A stretch of DNA of 64,000 nucleotides from Rhizobium sophoriradicis (GCF_003939025.1 NZ_RQIH01000008.1:291757-355756), one strand, 5' to 3'. Shown: positions 50,241 through 60,856, counted from the first letter of the stretch. Notes: generated by a model from the sequence alone, not told the origin. Numbers and translations: made by a program.

Positions 50241-51545
50241 ATGGAGAGTGGATATGTGACGACGCCCTTTGGGCGGCGGCCGATGTCGCTTGGCATGCTG
50301 GCAAGCCAGCAACTGGCCGAGACGATCGAGCCGGGGATGAAGCGCAGCAAGTGGAAGCTGTTCCGGGCGATCTGCGAGGCGCGCCCGGCGCTCGGCGTGA
50401 CCGATCGGGCGCTGACGGTGCTCGACGCGCTGCTGACCTTCTATCCCGACGATGAAATCTCCGAGGAGAGGGGCCTGATCGTCTTTCCCTCGAATGCCCA
50501 GCTATCGCTGCGCGCCCGCGGCATGACGCCGGCGACGCTGCGGCGGCACCTGGCCGTCCTGGTCGAGGCCGGCCTGATCCTGCGCAAGGACAGTCCGAAC
50601 GGGAAACGCTATGCCCGCCGCGACAGGGCAGGGGCGATCGGCGAAGCCTTCGGCTTCAGCGTCGCGCCGCTTTTGGCCCGTGCGGTCGAGATTGAAAACC
50701 TGGCGGCCCAGGTAATTGCCGACCGGGAGCTGCTCCGGGCGACGAGAGAACGCCTGACGGTCTGCCGGCGCGATATCTCCAAGCTGATTTCGGCGGCCAT
50801 CGACGAAGCGGTTCCCGGTGACTGGGAAGAGATGACCGTGATGTTTCGTGCGCTTGTCGCAAGGATCCCGCGGGTGGCGTGCATCGAAGAACTGGCATCG
50901 CTGCTCTACGAGATGGCGCTGTTGCGCGACGAGGCCGTCAACCTGCTGGAAAGGCAGATAAAAATAGAAAAAATGAACGCCAATGAGTCTCAAATTGAGC
51001 GCCACAAACAGAATTCAAACCCCGAATCCAATTCTGAACTTGAACCAAGCTTCGAAACGAAGCAGGGCGAAAAGGCACTGGCAAACAACGAAGGGATGGC
51101 CGAGCCGTTGGATGCACAAAGGCTGAAACCGCCGAGGCCTTCCACGGGACCAGGTGGCAAGGGGCCGGGTGCGGCCAATCCTGTCGCCGGCCACAGCCTA
51201 AAATCCTTCCCGCTCGGCCTCGTCCTGCAGGCCTGCCCCGCCATTCTCGACTATGGGCCGGGTGGCGCGATCGGCAATTGGCGCGACCTGATGTCGGCCG
51301 CCGTCGTCGTGCGCTCGATGCTCGGCGTCAGCCCCTCGGCTTATGAGGACGCCTGTGCCGGCATGGGGCCGGAAAACGCCGCCACTGTGATCGCCTGCAT
51401 CCTGGAACGAGGAGGGCATATCAACTCGCCCGGCGGTTATCTTCGCGATCTCACCCGCAGGACCGAAAGGGGCGAATTTGCGATCGGCCCGATGTTGATG
51501 GCGCTCGTCAGGGCGAATGGCGGGGTAAGGCGAAATGCCGGCTAA
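50241..51545 (+). CDS. repC: replication initiator RepC
   Basis: This 434-residue initiator is specific to repABC replicons. The N-terminal part has the typical winged-helix DNA-binding text (KLFRAICEARPALGVTDRALTVLDALLTFYPDDEI, MTPATLRRHLAVLVEAGLI). A low-complexity polar linker follows at about residues 240-310, and the conserved C-terminal domain begins near FPLGLVLQACPAILDYGPGG and ends ILERGGHINSPGGYLRDLTRR. The origin of replication lies inside the gene. Expression is limited by the ctRNA. Confidence 0.96.
   Translation: MESGYVTTPFGRRPMSLGMLASQQLAETIEPGMKRSKWKLFRAICEARPALGVTDRALTVLDALLTFYPDDEISEERGLIVFPSNAQLSLRARGMTPATLRRHLAVLVEAGLILRKDSPNGKRYARRDRAGAIGEAFGFSVAPLLARAVEIENLAAQVIADRELLRATRERLTVCRRDISKLISAAIDEAVPGDWEEMTVMFRALVARIPRVACIEELASLLYEMALLRDEAVNLLERQIKIEKMNANESQIERHKQNSNPESNSELEPSFETKQGEKALANNEGMAEPLDAQRLKPPRPSTGPGGKGPGAANPVAGHSLKSFPLGLVLQACPAILDYGPGGAIGNWRDLMSAAVVVRSMLGVSPSAYEDACAGMGPENAATVIACILERGGHINSPGGYLRDLTRRTERGEFAIGPMLMALVRANGGVRRNAG
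50950..51080. other. probable origin of replication (AT-rich segment inside repC)
   Basis: A clear AT-rich interval, starting with ATAAAAATAGAAAAAATGAA at 50959-50978, interrupts the otherwise GC-rich repC gene and codes for the polar linker (KIEKMNANESQIERHKQN). In studied repABC plasmids oriV lies in such an AT-rich stretch within repC. Confidence 0.6.
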
Positions 51546-51677
51546 TGGACTTCGGCGACAACGCAGTCGGTTGGCCCGTCCGGCAAACCTTACTCTAATC
51601 GCCGGCTTGTTCGCAGATCTGGTGCGAGAGGTGCCGCGCGCGTTGCCATCTCCCGCTGAAGCGGAGTTCCGTATCTG

Positions 51678-52691
51678 TCAGCGCGGGGCCGCAGTGCTTT
51701 CTCGGAGGATCAGTTCGACCGGCCATAATTCGTGGATTTCCTCGGCGGCGCGTCCCGCAATAAGCTGCAGCGTCAGCTCGGCGCAACGTGTGCCCGCAGC
51801 ACGCATGGAGGATCGCGTTGTCGAGAGTGACGGCACCATATTTTCGGCCGTCAGATAAGGGAAGACGTCGTCATGGGCGATAACGGAGACGTCCCGCCCG
51901 ACCGTCATCCCAAGCGAGCGGATGGCGCGGTAAACGCCAAGCGCCGTCATCGTGGAACCGGCGACGATGGCGGTCGGCGCATTCGCTCTCTCGAGGAAGG
52001 AGCGGGCATGGCGAAAGCCGCTCTCGTCGGAGAATTTATCGCAGACCATCATGTTGGGATCGGCGATGAGTCCACGCTCCTGATGGGCAATCCGAAAACC
52101 CTGTTCGCGATGGATGGAATAGGTCTTGCCCCTGAGGCCGTTGATCATGGCGATGCGGCGGTGCCCGAGATCGAGCAGGTGTTCGGTGGACCTGCGCACG
52201 GCACCGTCATTATCGATGTCGAGCCAAGCATGAACGTGCTCGGTGTCCGAGCGGCCGTGAACCAGGAAAGGCACGCCGAGGCTGTTCAGCATCTCGATCC
52301 GAGGGTCCTGGGGGCGTGGCGAATGAATGATCACGGCATCCACCCGGCGGCTTTCGACCAGGCGTCGATAGGCCTGGATCTCGTCGTCATCATTGTGAGC
52401 GGTGATGGGTGTGATGAGAATATCCGTATCGGCCGTTTCCAGGCGCTGCGCCATTCCCGACACGAATTCAGCGAAATGAATTTCTCCCGAACGTCCCATC
52501 ATAACGCCTATCGCTCCGGCTCGTCCGGTCTTCAGGCGCACGGCATTGATGTCGGGACGATAGCCGAGCCGCATTGCTTCGCTTGCAACCCGGGCGCGCG
52601 TGGCTTCGCTCACCTCCGGGTAGCCGCTGAGCGCACGGCTGACCGTCGTCGGAGAAAGCCCAAGCTGCTTTGCGAATTCACGAAGTTTCAT
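51678..52691 (-). CDS. thuR: LacI-family repressor of trehalose uptake genes
   Basis: This 337-residue LacI-type regulator has an N-terminal helix-turn-helix (MKLREFAKQLGLSPTTVSRALSGYPEVSEATRARV) and a periplasmic-binding-like ligand domain (IGVMMGRSGEIHFAEF, TDILITPITAHNDDDE, GHRRIAMINGL). It is divergent from thuEFGKAB, the position of thuR in Sinorhizobium meliloti. It probably represses until trehalose, maltose or a derivative binds. ATG 52691 is correct since the helix-turn-helix starts there, although the frame is open to 52763. Confidence 0.88.
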   Translation of the reverse strand: MKLREFAKQLGLSPTTVSRALSGYPEVSEATRARVASEAMRLGYRPDINAVRLKTGRAGAIGVMMGRSGEIHFAEFVSGMAQRLETADTDILITPITAHNDDDEIQAYRRLVESRRVDAVIIHSPRPQDPRIEMLNSLGVPFLVHGRSDTEHVHAWLDIDNDGAVRRSTEHLLDLGHRRIAMINGLRGKTYSIHREQGFRIAHQERGLIADPNMMVCDKFSDESGFRHARSFLERANAPTAIVAGSTMTALGVYRAIRSLGMTVGRDVSVIAHDDVFPYLTAENMVPSLSTTRSSMRAAGTRCAELTLQLIAGRAAEEIHELWPVELILRESTAAPR

Positions 52692-52769
52692 CGGTGTCTT
52701 CTTTATCTGGGCAATCAATGGACGATGTGTTGGCGGTACGCAACGGGCAAATATCCAATTCAAGTATGA

Positions 52770-52785
52770 TTGAAATCGATTTCAA
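52770..52785. promoter_or_regulatory. LacI-type operator, site 1
   Basis: TTGAAATCGATTTCAA is a perfect 16-bp palindrome with the central CG typical of LacI-family operators. It lies 79 bp from the thuR start in the divergent control region. Confidence 0.65.
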
Positions 52786-52866
52786 ATTTGGCGGCTGGAT
52801 GCGTCGCGTGCAAAGGCCATAGGTTTTCTTTTAAAGTGTATATAGTGTTGGAAGTCGCGTAATCTG

Positions 52867-52887
52867 CAACTGAAAAGTGTTCAGTTG
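52867..52887. promoter_or_regulatory. inverted repeat between the two LacI-type sites
   Basis: CAACTGAA (52867-52874) and TTCAGTTG (52880-52887) are perfect arms around a 5-base spacer. It may be a second regulator's site or a hairpin in the thuE leader. Confidence 0.4.
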
Positions 52888-52927
52888 GCGTATTGACGCG
52901 GCCAAGGCCTTCTGCAATGTTCTGCGA

Positions 52928-52943
52928 GCCAAATCGATTTCAA
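52928..52943. promoter_or_regulatory. LacI-type operator, site 2, imperfect
   Basis: GCCAAATCGATTTCAA keeps the right half and centre of site 1, but its left half is degenerate. It lies directly before the thuE ribosome binding site. Its centre is 158 bp from site 1, a spacing that would allow repression by looping. Confidence 0.5.
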
Positions 52944-52959
52944 TTTCTGGGAGGAGATC

Positions 52960-54225
52960 ATGAAACAGTTTGCATTAGGCTTTTCCGCGCTCGCAGTCGC
53001 CATCGCAGTCGCCGGTCCGATCCGTGCCGCCGAGATTTCATTTGCCGCCAACACGACGGGGAAAAACGTCGAATTCCTCAACAAGCAACTGGCAATTTTC
53101 GAGAAGGAGACCGGCAATCAGGTCAAGCTCGTCACGATGCCGTCCTCGAGCAGCGAGCAGTTCTCTCAATATCGCCTGTGGCTCGCCGCTGGAAACAAGG
53201 ACATCGACGTCTATCAGACCGACGTCATCTGGGCGCCGCAGCTTGCCGATCAGTTCATCGATCTCAAGGAGGCCACCAAGGATGTGGCCGGCCAGTTTTT
53301 CCCGTCGATCATTGCCTCGCAGACGGTCAATGGCCGGCTGGTGGCGCTGCCGTTGTTTACCGACGCGCCGGCGCTGTTTTACCGAAAGGACCTGCTGGAG
53401 AAATACGGCAAGCAGCCGCCGAAGACCTGGGACGAGATGGCCGCAACGGCCAAAGAGGTTCAGGACAAGGAACGCCAGGCCGGACAGAAGGACATCTGGG
53501 GCTACGTCTTCCAGGGCAATTCCTATGAAGGGCTGACCTGCAACGCGCTGGAATGGGTAAAGTCGTCGGGTGGCGGCCAGATCGTCGAGCCGGACGGGAC
53601 GATCTCGATCAACAACGAGAAGGCGGCGGCAGCGCTTGACCGCGCCAAGAGCTGGATCGGTACGATTTCACCGCCCGGCGTGCTTGCCTATCAGGAAGAA
53701 GAATCGCGCGGCGTCTGGCAGACCGGCAACGCCGTCTTCATGCGCAACTGGCCCTATGCCTATTCCCTCGGCAATGGTGCCGACAGCGCCGTGAAGGGCA
53801 AGTTCGACGTCATGACGCTGCCGGTGGCGGCGGCCGGCGACAAGCCTTCCTCGACGCTTGGCGGCTGGAATCTGGCGGTTTCGAAATATTCCGAAAAGCA
53901 GGACGCGGCCATCGCGCTCGTAAAATTCATGGCATCGAAAGAGGTTCAGAAGGCGCGTGCCGTCGAGCTGTCCAATCTGCCGACATTGACCGACCTTTAT
54001 GGCGACAAGGATGTTGCCGCCGCACAGCCCTTCATGCCGAACTGGAAACCGATCTTCCAGGACGCGGTGCCGCGTCCTTCGGCGACGGCCAAGGTGAAGT
54101 ACAACGAGGTGTCTTCGAAGTTCTGGACGGCGGCGCATAACACGCTGTCCGGCAGCGGTTCGGCTGCCGAGAACCTCGAGCTTCTCGAAGCCGACCTCAC
54201 GACCCTCAAGGGCGACGCCTGGTGA
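52960..54225 (+). CDS. thuE: trehalose/maltose ABC transporter binding protein
   Basis: This 421-residue periplasmic sugar-binding protein (SBP_bac_1 family) has a Sec signal peptide (MKQFALGFSALAVAIAVAGPIRAAE). Characteristic text includes DIDVYQTDVIWAPQLADQFIDL, GRLVALPLFTDAPALFYRKDLL and STLGGWNLAVSKYS. It collects trehalose, and probably maltose and sucrose, for import by ThuFGK. GGGAGGAG precedes the ATG. A strong hairpin follows its stop, as is common behind binding-protein genes. Confidence 0.92.
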   Translation: MKQFALGFSALAVAIAVAGPIRAAEISFAANTTGKNVEFLNKQLAIFEKETGNQVKLVTMPSSSSEQFSQYRLWLAAGNKDIDVYQTDVIWAPQLADQFIDLKEATKDVAGQFFPSIIASQTVNGRLVALPLFTDAPALFYRKDLLEKYGKQPPKTWDEMAATAKEVQDKERQAGQKDIWGYVFQGNSYEGLTCNALEWVKSSGGGQIVEPDGTISINNEKAAAALDRAKSWIGTISPPGVLAYQEEESRGVWQTGNAVFMRNWPYAYSLGNGADSAVKGKFDVMTLPVAAAGDKPSSTLGGWNLAVSKYSEKQDAAIALVKFMASKEVQKARAVELSNLPTLTDLYGDKDVAAAQPFMPNWKPIFQDAVPRPSATAKVKYNEVSSKFWTAAHNTLSGSGSAAENLELLEADLTTLKGDAW

Positions 54226-54232
54226 GGTTTCC

Positions 54233-54257
54233 GACCGGCGGCCTCAGGCCGCCGGTC
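54233..54257 (+). repeat. near-perfect 12-bp arm hairpin after thuE
   Basis: GACCGGCGGCCT (54233-54244) and AGGCCGCCGGTC (54246-54257) are exact complements around one base, so a 10-bp stem with a 5-base loop can form. No T tract follows. It probably protects the thuE mRNA end and raises binding-protein yield relative to the permeases. Confidence 0.6.
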
Positions 54258-54292
54258 CAGTCTTCGGACGAGCGAACGGGGATAGGCGTTTC

Positions 54293-55278
54293 ATGACCGA
54301 AATCGTAATTCCGCAAGCAGTTGAACCAAGGGTTTCCATTCTCAGAGCCTCTACGGAGCTGCGATCCGAGCGCATTCGATCGGCTTGGCTGTTTCTGGCG
54401 CCGACGCTGCTGATCCTGGCAATCGTCGCCGGATGGCCGCTGTTCAGAACGATCTATTTCAGCTTTACGAATGCGTCGCTCAACGATCTCGGCAATGCTC
54501 GGTTCGTCGGCTTTGACAACTATCTGTCGTGGGTGACGCTGAAGAGCGGCAGGACCGTCTTTCGTGGGCTGCTTGCCGATCCGGTCTGGTGGAAGGCGGT
54601 CTGGAACACCGCCAAATTCACCCTCCTCTCGGTGGTGATCGAGACCGTGCTCGGGCTGATCGTCGCGCTGGTGCTGAACGCACGGTTCGTCGGGCGCGGG
54701 ATCGTAAGGGCCGCAATCCTCATTCCGTGGGCGATCCCAACGATCGTCTCGGCCAAGATGTGGGCCTGGATGCTCAACGACCAATTCGGTATCCTGAACG
54801 ACATCCTGCTCGGCTTCGGCCTTATCACTGAGAAGATTGCCTGGACCGCCAATCCAGAGACGGCGATGGTCGCCGTGCTGATCGTCGACGTCTGGAAGAC
54901 GACGCCCTTCATGGCGCTGCTGATCCTTGCCGGACTGCAGATGGTTCCGGGCGATATCTATGAGGCCGCCAAGATCGACGGCGTCAATCCGGTCAAGGTG
55001 TTCTGGCGTCTGACGCTACCGCTGATCCGGCCGGCCATCATGGTTGCGGTGATATTCCGGATGCTGGATGCGATGCGCATCTTCGATTTGATCTATGTTC
55101 TGACGCCGAACAATGCGCAGACGAAGACCATGTCGGTCATGGCGCGCGAGAACCTGTTTGACTTCGACAAGTTCGCCTATGGCGCTACCGCCTCGACGGT
55201 GCTTTTCCTGATCATTGCCTCCGTCACCGTCTTCTATATCTGGCTCGGCCGCGTCAGGCTCGGCGGGGAGGAACGCTG

Positions 55279-55279
<1 letters not shown>
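54293..55279 (+). CDS. thuF: trehalose ABC transporter permease ThuF
   Basis: This 328-residue MalF-like permease has six main helices, beginning SAWLFLAPTLLILAIVAGWPLF, and the EAA loop EAAKIDGVNPVKVFWRLTLPLIRP. It forms the inner-membrane channel with ThuG. Its stop codon overlaps the thuG ATG (TGATG). Confidence 0.92.
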
Positions 55280-56109
<830 letters not shown>

Positions 56110-56120
56110 GGGAGTAGGAC

Positions 56121-57146
56121 ATGGCAGAGATACGACTGGAGAACATTCGCAAGCGCTTCGGCGCTTTCGAAGTCATCAAGGGCGTGACGATGGACATCCG
56201 CCGCGGTGAGTTCATGGTGTTCGTGGGGCCGTCGGGATGCGGCAAATCCACGCTGCTCAGGCTTATCTCCGGCCTTGAGGACATTACGTCGGGGACCCTT
56301 TCCTTCGACAGCAAGATGGTGAACCAGCACGCGCCCTCGAAGAGAGGGATCGCCATGGTGTTCCAGTCCTACGCGCTCTATCCGCATATGACGGTTTTCG
56401 ACAATATGGCTTTCGGCATGAAACTGTCAGGCCGTACCAAGGACGAGTGCCGCCAGCGCGTTGAACAGGCGGCCGGCATGCTGCAGCTCTCATCGTACCT
56501 TGAGCGCTTGCCGCGGCAGCTTTCCGGCGGACAGCGTCAGCGCGTCGCAATCGGCCGGGCGATCGTTCGCGATCCCAAGGTCTTTCTCTTCGACGAGCCG
56601 CTGTCCAATCTCGATGCGGCGCTTCGCGTCGCGACGAGGCTGGAAATCGCGAAGCTTCATCGCAGCATGCACAACACGACGATGATCTATGTGACGCATG
56701 ATCAGGTCGAGGCGATGACGCTCGCCGATCGGATCTGCGTGTTGCGGGACGGCGTCGTCGAGCAGATCGGCACGCCGCTGGAGCTTTATGAAAGCCCCAA
56801 TTCGCTTTTCGTAGCCGGCTTCATCGGCTCGCCGAAAATGAATTTCCTATCGGCCGGACTGGCGGAGCCCTATGGTAGCCATACGATCGGCGTGCGCGCG
56901 GAGCATGTTCGCGTCGCGCCCGAGTCGCCGGTTTGGAGCGGCACGGTCATCCATTCGGAAATCCTCGGCTCCGATAGCTTCGTCTATGTGGATATCGGGG
57001 CAGACGAGCCGCTCATCGTGCGGGAAACCGGTGTCTCCCGTCACGAGCCGGGGCAGACGCTTGGCCTTGCGCCGGATGCCGGCCACGTCCACCGCTTCGA
57101 CCATTCGGGCCGGGCGCTCGAGCGTCAATCCATGCAGGCTGCCTGA
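56121..57146 (+). CDS. thuK: trehalose ABC transporter ATPase ThuK
   Basis: This 341-residue MalK/UgpC-type ATPase has Walker A GPSGCGKS, Q-loop FQSYALYPHM, signature LSGGQRQR and Walker B FLFDEPLSNLD. Its C-terminal regulatory domain (FIGSPKMNFL, IGVRAEHVRV) is shorter than that of MalK. It powers ThuFG. Confidence 0.93.
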   Translation: MAEIRLENIRKRFGAFEVIKGVTMDIRRGEFMVFVGPSGCGKSTLLRLISGLEDITSGTLSFDSKMVNQHAPSKRGIAMVFQSYALYPHMTVFDNMAFGMKLSGRTKDECRQRVEQAAGMLQLSSYLERLPRQLSGGQRQRVAIGRAIVRDPKVFLFDEPLSNLDAALRVATRLEIAKLHRSMHNTTMIYVTHDQVEAMTLADRICVLRDGVVEQIGTPLELYESPNSLFVAGFIGSPKMNFLSAGLAEPYGSHTIGVRAEHVRVAPESPVWSGTVIHSEILGSDSFVYVDIGADEPLIVRETGVSRHEPGQTLGLAPDAGHVHRFDHSGRALERQSMQAA

Positions 57147-57208
57147 CCTTCCCAGGATCGACGTTCCTCCCAAAGCTCGATCCGTTTTAATGACAAGGAG
57201 AAAACGAC

Positions 57209-57994
57209 GTGACCATACGCACCGTTGTGTGGGGTGAAAACATCCACGAAAATACCAATGAGATCGTCCGCGGCATCTATCCCGAGGGCATGCACACGAC
57301 AATCGCCAATGCGCTGAATGCCGATCCCGGCATCTCGGCGACGACGGCGACGCTGCAGGAGCCGGAACATGGGTTGAGCGAAGCCCGGCTTGCCGAAACC
57401 GATGTGCTGACCTGGTGGGGCCACAAGGATCACGGTGCGGTCTCCGACGTCGTTGTCGAGCGGGTCGCAAAGCGCGTCTGGGAAGGCATGGGCCTGCTGG
57501 TGCTGCATTCCGGCCATTTCTCGAAAATATTCAAGCGTCTGATGGGCACGCCCTGCGCGCTGAAGTGGCGCGAGGCCGGCGAGCGCGAGAGGCTGTGGAC
57601 GATCAATCCACGCCATCCGATCGCCGCCGGCATCGGCGAGCATTTCGAGCTCGAGAACGAGGAAATGTATGGCGAGCAGTTCTCGGTGCCGGAGCCGTTG
57701 GAAACGGTGTTCATCTCCTGGTTCCAGGGTGGCGAAGTGTTCCGCTCCGGCCTCACCTGGCGGCGCGGCGCCGGCAACGTCTTCTATTTCCGCCCCGGCC
57801 ACGAGACCTATCCGACCTATCACGACGCCACCATCCAGAAGGTGCTGATCAACAGCGTCAAGTGGGCTTATAACCCTGAGGGATCGTTGACGAGTATTAC
57901 CGACGCTCCAAATGTGCCGGTAGAAAAAGCACTGGAGCCGATCGTCGAACGCGGCCCGAGACTGCACCAGGCCGGCGAAGCCGGTTACCGTTAA
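57209..57994 (+). CDS. thuA: trehalose utilization protein ThuA
   Basis: This 261-residue ThuA-family protein (class I glutamine amidotransferase-like fold) includes [45 protein letters not shown] and [22 protein letters not shown]. In S. meliloti thuA and thuB are needed for trehalose breakdown, with trehalose handled as a 3-keto derivative. GTG 57209 is preceded by AAGGAG at eight bases. Confidence 0.93.
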   Translation: MTIRTVVWGENIHENTNEIVRGIYPEGMHTTIANALNADPGISATTATLQEPEHGLSEARLAETDVLTWWGHKDHGAVSDVVVERVAKRVWEGMGLLVLHSGHFSKIFKRLMGTPCALKWREAGERERLWTINPRHPIAAGIGEHFELENEEMYGEQFSVPEPLETVFISWFQGGEVFRSGLTWRRGAGNVFYFRPGHETYPTYHDATIQKVLINSVKWAYNPEGSLTSITDAPNVPVEKALEPIVERGPRLHQAGEAGYR

Positions 57995-58099
57995 GAGGTG
58001 AGATGCCGTGGGCGGGCGGTGGCTCGTTCGGCCCCGCAAGACGCCGCGATGCTCTCGCTGCCGCTCACGCTTCGATGGATTAACCATGAGGACAAAAGA

Positions 58100-59137
58100 A
58101 TGCGCTTGATCATTCTCGGTACCGGAGGATGGGCAAACACCCATGCCATGCATTTTTCGGAAATTGCCGGCGTCAAACTTGTTGCTGCCGTCGATACGGA
58201 CGAGGTCCGGCTGCGGGCCTTCGCGCTCAGGCATAGTATCCCGCTGACTTTCACGTCGCTCGATGACGCCCTTGCCTGGGGAGAGTTCGACGCCGTCACC
58301 AATGTCACGCCGGATCGCGCGCATTATTCGACGACGATGAAGTTACTCGGCGCCGGCAAACATGTGCTCTGCGAGAAGCCGCTGGCGGTCACCTACCGGG
58401 AAGCCAAGGAGATGGCCGACGCCGCGGCGGCGTCCGGCAAGGTCACGATGGTAAACCTGACCTATCGCAATGTCGCGCCACTGCAGGCAGCCCGCAAGAT
58501 GGTGCTGGACGGCCGTCTTGGCGCGATCCGTCACTTCGAAGCGTCCTATCTGCAGAGCTGGCTGGTCTCAAAGGCCTGGGGCGACTGGACCAAGGAATCG
58601 CAATGGCTCTGGCGGCTGTCGACGAAGCACGGTTCCAATGGCGTGCTCGGCGATGTCGGTATCCATATTCTCGACTTCGCGGTTTTTGCCGCGGGAAGCG
58701 ACGTCAAGGCGGCGGCATCGCACCTCAAGGTGTTCGACAAGAGCCCTGGCAACCGGATCGGCGAGTATGAGCTCGACGCCAACGACAGTTTCCTGATGAT
58801 GGCCGAGCTTGAAAACGGCGCGGCCGGCGTCATCCATGCGACGCGCTGGGCGACCGGCCATCTGAACGAGTTGCGCCTGCGCTTGCATGGAGACAAGGGC
58901 GCGCTCGAGGTGGTGCATACGCCTGAAGGTTCGACGCTCAGGGTCTGTGAAGGCCCTGACGCCGACAAGGCAATCTGGCGCAAGATAGACGTCGAACCGG
59001 TCATCACCAATTTCCAGCGATTTGCAAAGGCCGTGCAAAAAGGGCAGCCGGATGAGCCGGGTTTTGCCCACGCGGCCAAGCTGCAATTCGTCCTCGATCA
59101 CGCCGTGAAAACGGCGGGCGCTTTGGTTGAACTTTAG
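58100..59137 (+). CDS. thuB: trehalose utilization oxidoreductase ThuB
   Basis: This 345-residue Gfo/Idh/MocA dehydrogenase has the N-terminal Rossmann motif LGTGGWANTHAMHF and the active-site text CEKPLAVTYREAKEM (the EKP Lys is present). The substrate-domain His is in GVLGDVGIHILDF. It probably oxidises a glucosyl unit of trehalose to the keto form handled together with ThuA. GAGGA before ATG 58100 selects this start over the open frame from 57998. Confidence 0.92.
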   Translation: MRLIILGTGGWANTHAMHFSEIAGVKLVAAVDTDEVRLRAFALRHSIPLTFTSLDDALAWGEFDAVTNVTPDRAHYSTTMKLLGAGKHVLCEKPLAVTYREAKEMADAAAASGKVTMVNLTYRNVAPLQAARKMVLDGRLGAIRHFEASYLQSWLVSKAWGDWTKESQWLWRLSTKHGSNGVLGDVGIHILDFAVFAAGSDVKAAASHLKVFDKSPGNRIGEYELDANDSFLMMAELENGAAGVIHATRWATGHLNELRLRLHGDKGALEVVHTPEGSTLRVCEGPDADKAIWRKIDVEPVITNFQRFAKAVQKGQPDEPGFAHAAKLQFVLDHAVKTAGALVEL

Positions 59138-59213
59138 ACGTTGAGAGCCAGCGGCGTGTTCTGTTCGAAAGGCCTCGCGCAGCTTCTTCGGTCGGCGAAG
59201 CATGACAAGCGGC

Positions 59214-59606
59214 TCAGATTCTCCGGTTCAGCTCGTCTTCGCTGATGCCGAAATGTTCGAGGATGATACCGACGTTGCGGCGATGCGATTTGAAATAGAC
59301 GTCGAAGAGATCACCGACCAGCGGAACCGTCCCTCCGGCCGCATCGATGCCGAGATTGACGGCCATGCGTGCGAGCTTGTGGTTGGGAACGCCGAGACGC
59401 CGGGCCTCATTGAGAATGTAAAGGCCGATGAGCGACGTGGCAACGTCGCCGACGCCGGGGAGGAGACCGAGCACCGAATCGGCGCCGATCCGTACGCCGA
59501 TGAAAGGCAGTCGGACTGCGGTGTCCATCAGCCGCGCAATGCCCACAGCACGGCGAATCTTTTCGAGTTCGGCAGGGGTCAGGTATGTCGTCTTGGCAGC
59601 CGGCAT
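59214..59606 (-). CDS. DUF4112 family protein, 130 aa
   Basis: This 130-residue protein contains RLMDTAVRLPFIGVRIGADSVLGLLPGVGDVATSLIGLYIL and NLGIDAAGGTVPLVGDLFDVYFKSHRRN, the signature of the DUF4112 family. The two glycine-rich hydrophobic stretches suggest membrane association. Function is unknown. It stands alone between thuB (convergent) and the reductase operon. Confidence 0.85.
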   Translation of the reverse strand: MPAAKTTYLTPAELEKIRRAVGIARLMDTAVRLPFIGVRIGADSVLGLLPGVGDVATSLIGLYILNEARRLGVPNHKLARMAVNLGIDAAGGTVPLVGDLFDVYFKSHRRNVGIILEHFGISEDELNRRI

Positions 59607-59771
59607 CAGAGACCTTCTGGCGCGACCGGCGGTTTCGCCTCCCTCAAGGCCGCAGAGACGCCCCAGATTGCCTGGTTCAACGAATGGCCGATGTGATCGC
59701 GACGATTGTTCATGGCCGTAAAACGCCGATACGCCGATAAGGTTCGCCAGCGGCGCGATCGGAATCTCGCC

Positions 59772-60845
59772 TTATCCTCGGTTGGGCACCACGACCAATT
59801 TGCCCACGAAATTCTTCGCCATGAACTCGGTCTGGGCGCGATGGAATTCCGACAGCGGATAGACGCCACCGACGAGGGGCCGGATCTTGCGGCTTTCGAT
59901 ATAGCCGATGAGCCGGCGGAAGTCGGCGCGGCTTCCCTGGCTCGATCCGTGCAGCTCCAGCTGCTTCAGATACATGGTCCTGAGATCGAGCTGGACGACC
60001 GGGCCGGCAATGGCGCCGGCCGTCGTGTAGCGGCCTTCGGGGCGCAGGATCTTCAGGAGATCGTTGAACAGTGGCCCGCCGACGAGATCGGCGATGACAT
60101 CGATCGGCTCGCCGCGGCTGACGAAATGGACGGCTTCGACCAGATTGCCCTTGCCGCGGGTCACCACAGCTTCGGCGCCGATGTCGAGCATCGCCGCCTC
60201 CTTGCCGTGACCGGCGACGGCGATCGGGATGGCGCCGCGGGCACGCGCAAGCTGGATGATCGCCGAGCCGACGCCGCCCGAGGCGCCGGTGACGAGGACG
60301 CGTTCGCCGGCGGCAAGCCGCGCCCGTTCCAGCATGCGCTCGCCGGTCAGATAGGCGCAGCAGAAGGTGGCGAGCTCGACATCGGTCAGATCGGTAGCAA
60401 CGACATGAGCGTTTTCGGCCGGCAGCGCCATATATTCGGCGTAGCCGCCGTCGCGGCCATGACCCATGTAGTCGATGTCGGCGAGACTGTCGTCGTCGCG
60501 ATTATAGATCGAAAAGTCGACCATGACGCGCTCGCCGATGCGGCCGGGATCGACGGCGGTGCCGACTGCGACGATATAGCCAACCGTATCGGTGCCCTGG
60601 ATGCGCGGGAAGGTCAGCGTATTGCCCTGCCTGCGCCAGGTCGAGATTGCGGAGGGATCGTCCTCGGTGCCATAGGCTCCTTCACGGACCCAAACGTCGG
60701 TATTGTTCATGCCGCAGGCGGTGACGCGGATCAGCACCTCGCCCTCCGCCGGCGCCGGGACGGGCACGTCGGTGCGGTAGACGAGCTTGTCCAATCCGCC
60801 GTGGCCGGTGAGCAAAACGGCTGCCATCTTTTCCGGGATCGTCAT
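59772..60845 (-). CDS. medium-chain zinc-dependent-type alcohol dehydrogenase/reductase
   Basis: This 357-residue member of the medium-chain reductase family has TACGMNNTDVWVREG, GTDTVGYIVAVG, GGYAEYMALPAEN and the nucleotide motif VTGASGGVGSAIIQLA. The two structural and catalytic zinc-ligand Cys patterns of classical alcohol dehydrogenases are incomplete, so it may be a zinc-free quinone-oxidoreductase type. It is the last gene of a three-gene minus-strand operon. Confidence 0.85.
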   Translation of the reverse strand: MTIPEKMAAVLLTGHGGLDKLVYRTDVPVPAPAEGEVLIRVTACGMNNTDVWVREGAYGTEDDPSAISTWRRQGNTLTFPRIQGTDTVGYIVAVGTAVDPGRIGERVMVDFSIYNRDDDSLADIDYMGHGRDGGYAEYMALPAENAHVVATDLTDVELATFCCAYLTGERMLERARLAAGERVLVTGASGGVGSAIIQLARARGAIPIAVAGHGKEAAMLDIGAEAVVTRGKGNLVEAVHFVSRGEPIDVIADLVGGPLFNDLLKILRPEGRYTTAGAIAGPVVQLDLRTMYLKQLELHGSSQGSRADFRRLIGYIESRKIRPLVGGVYPLSEFHRAQTEFMAKNFVGKLVVVPNRG

Positions 60846-60856
60846 GCGGCCTCTCC

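Noticed and set aside
47613..51677. A parS centromere (rhizobial consensus GTTNNCNGCNGNNAAC) near repABC
   Set aside because: I read the gaps before repA, between repB and repC and after repC and found no convincing match. A site may exist elsewhere or with mismatches; a pattern search would settle it.
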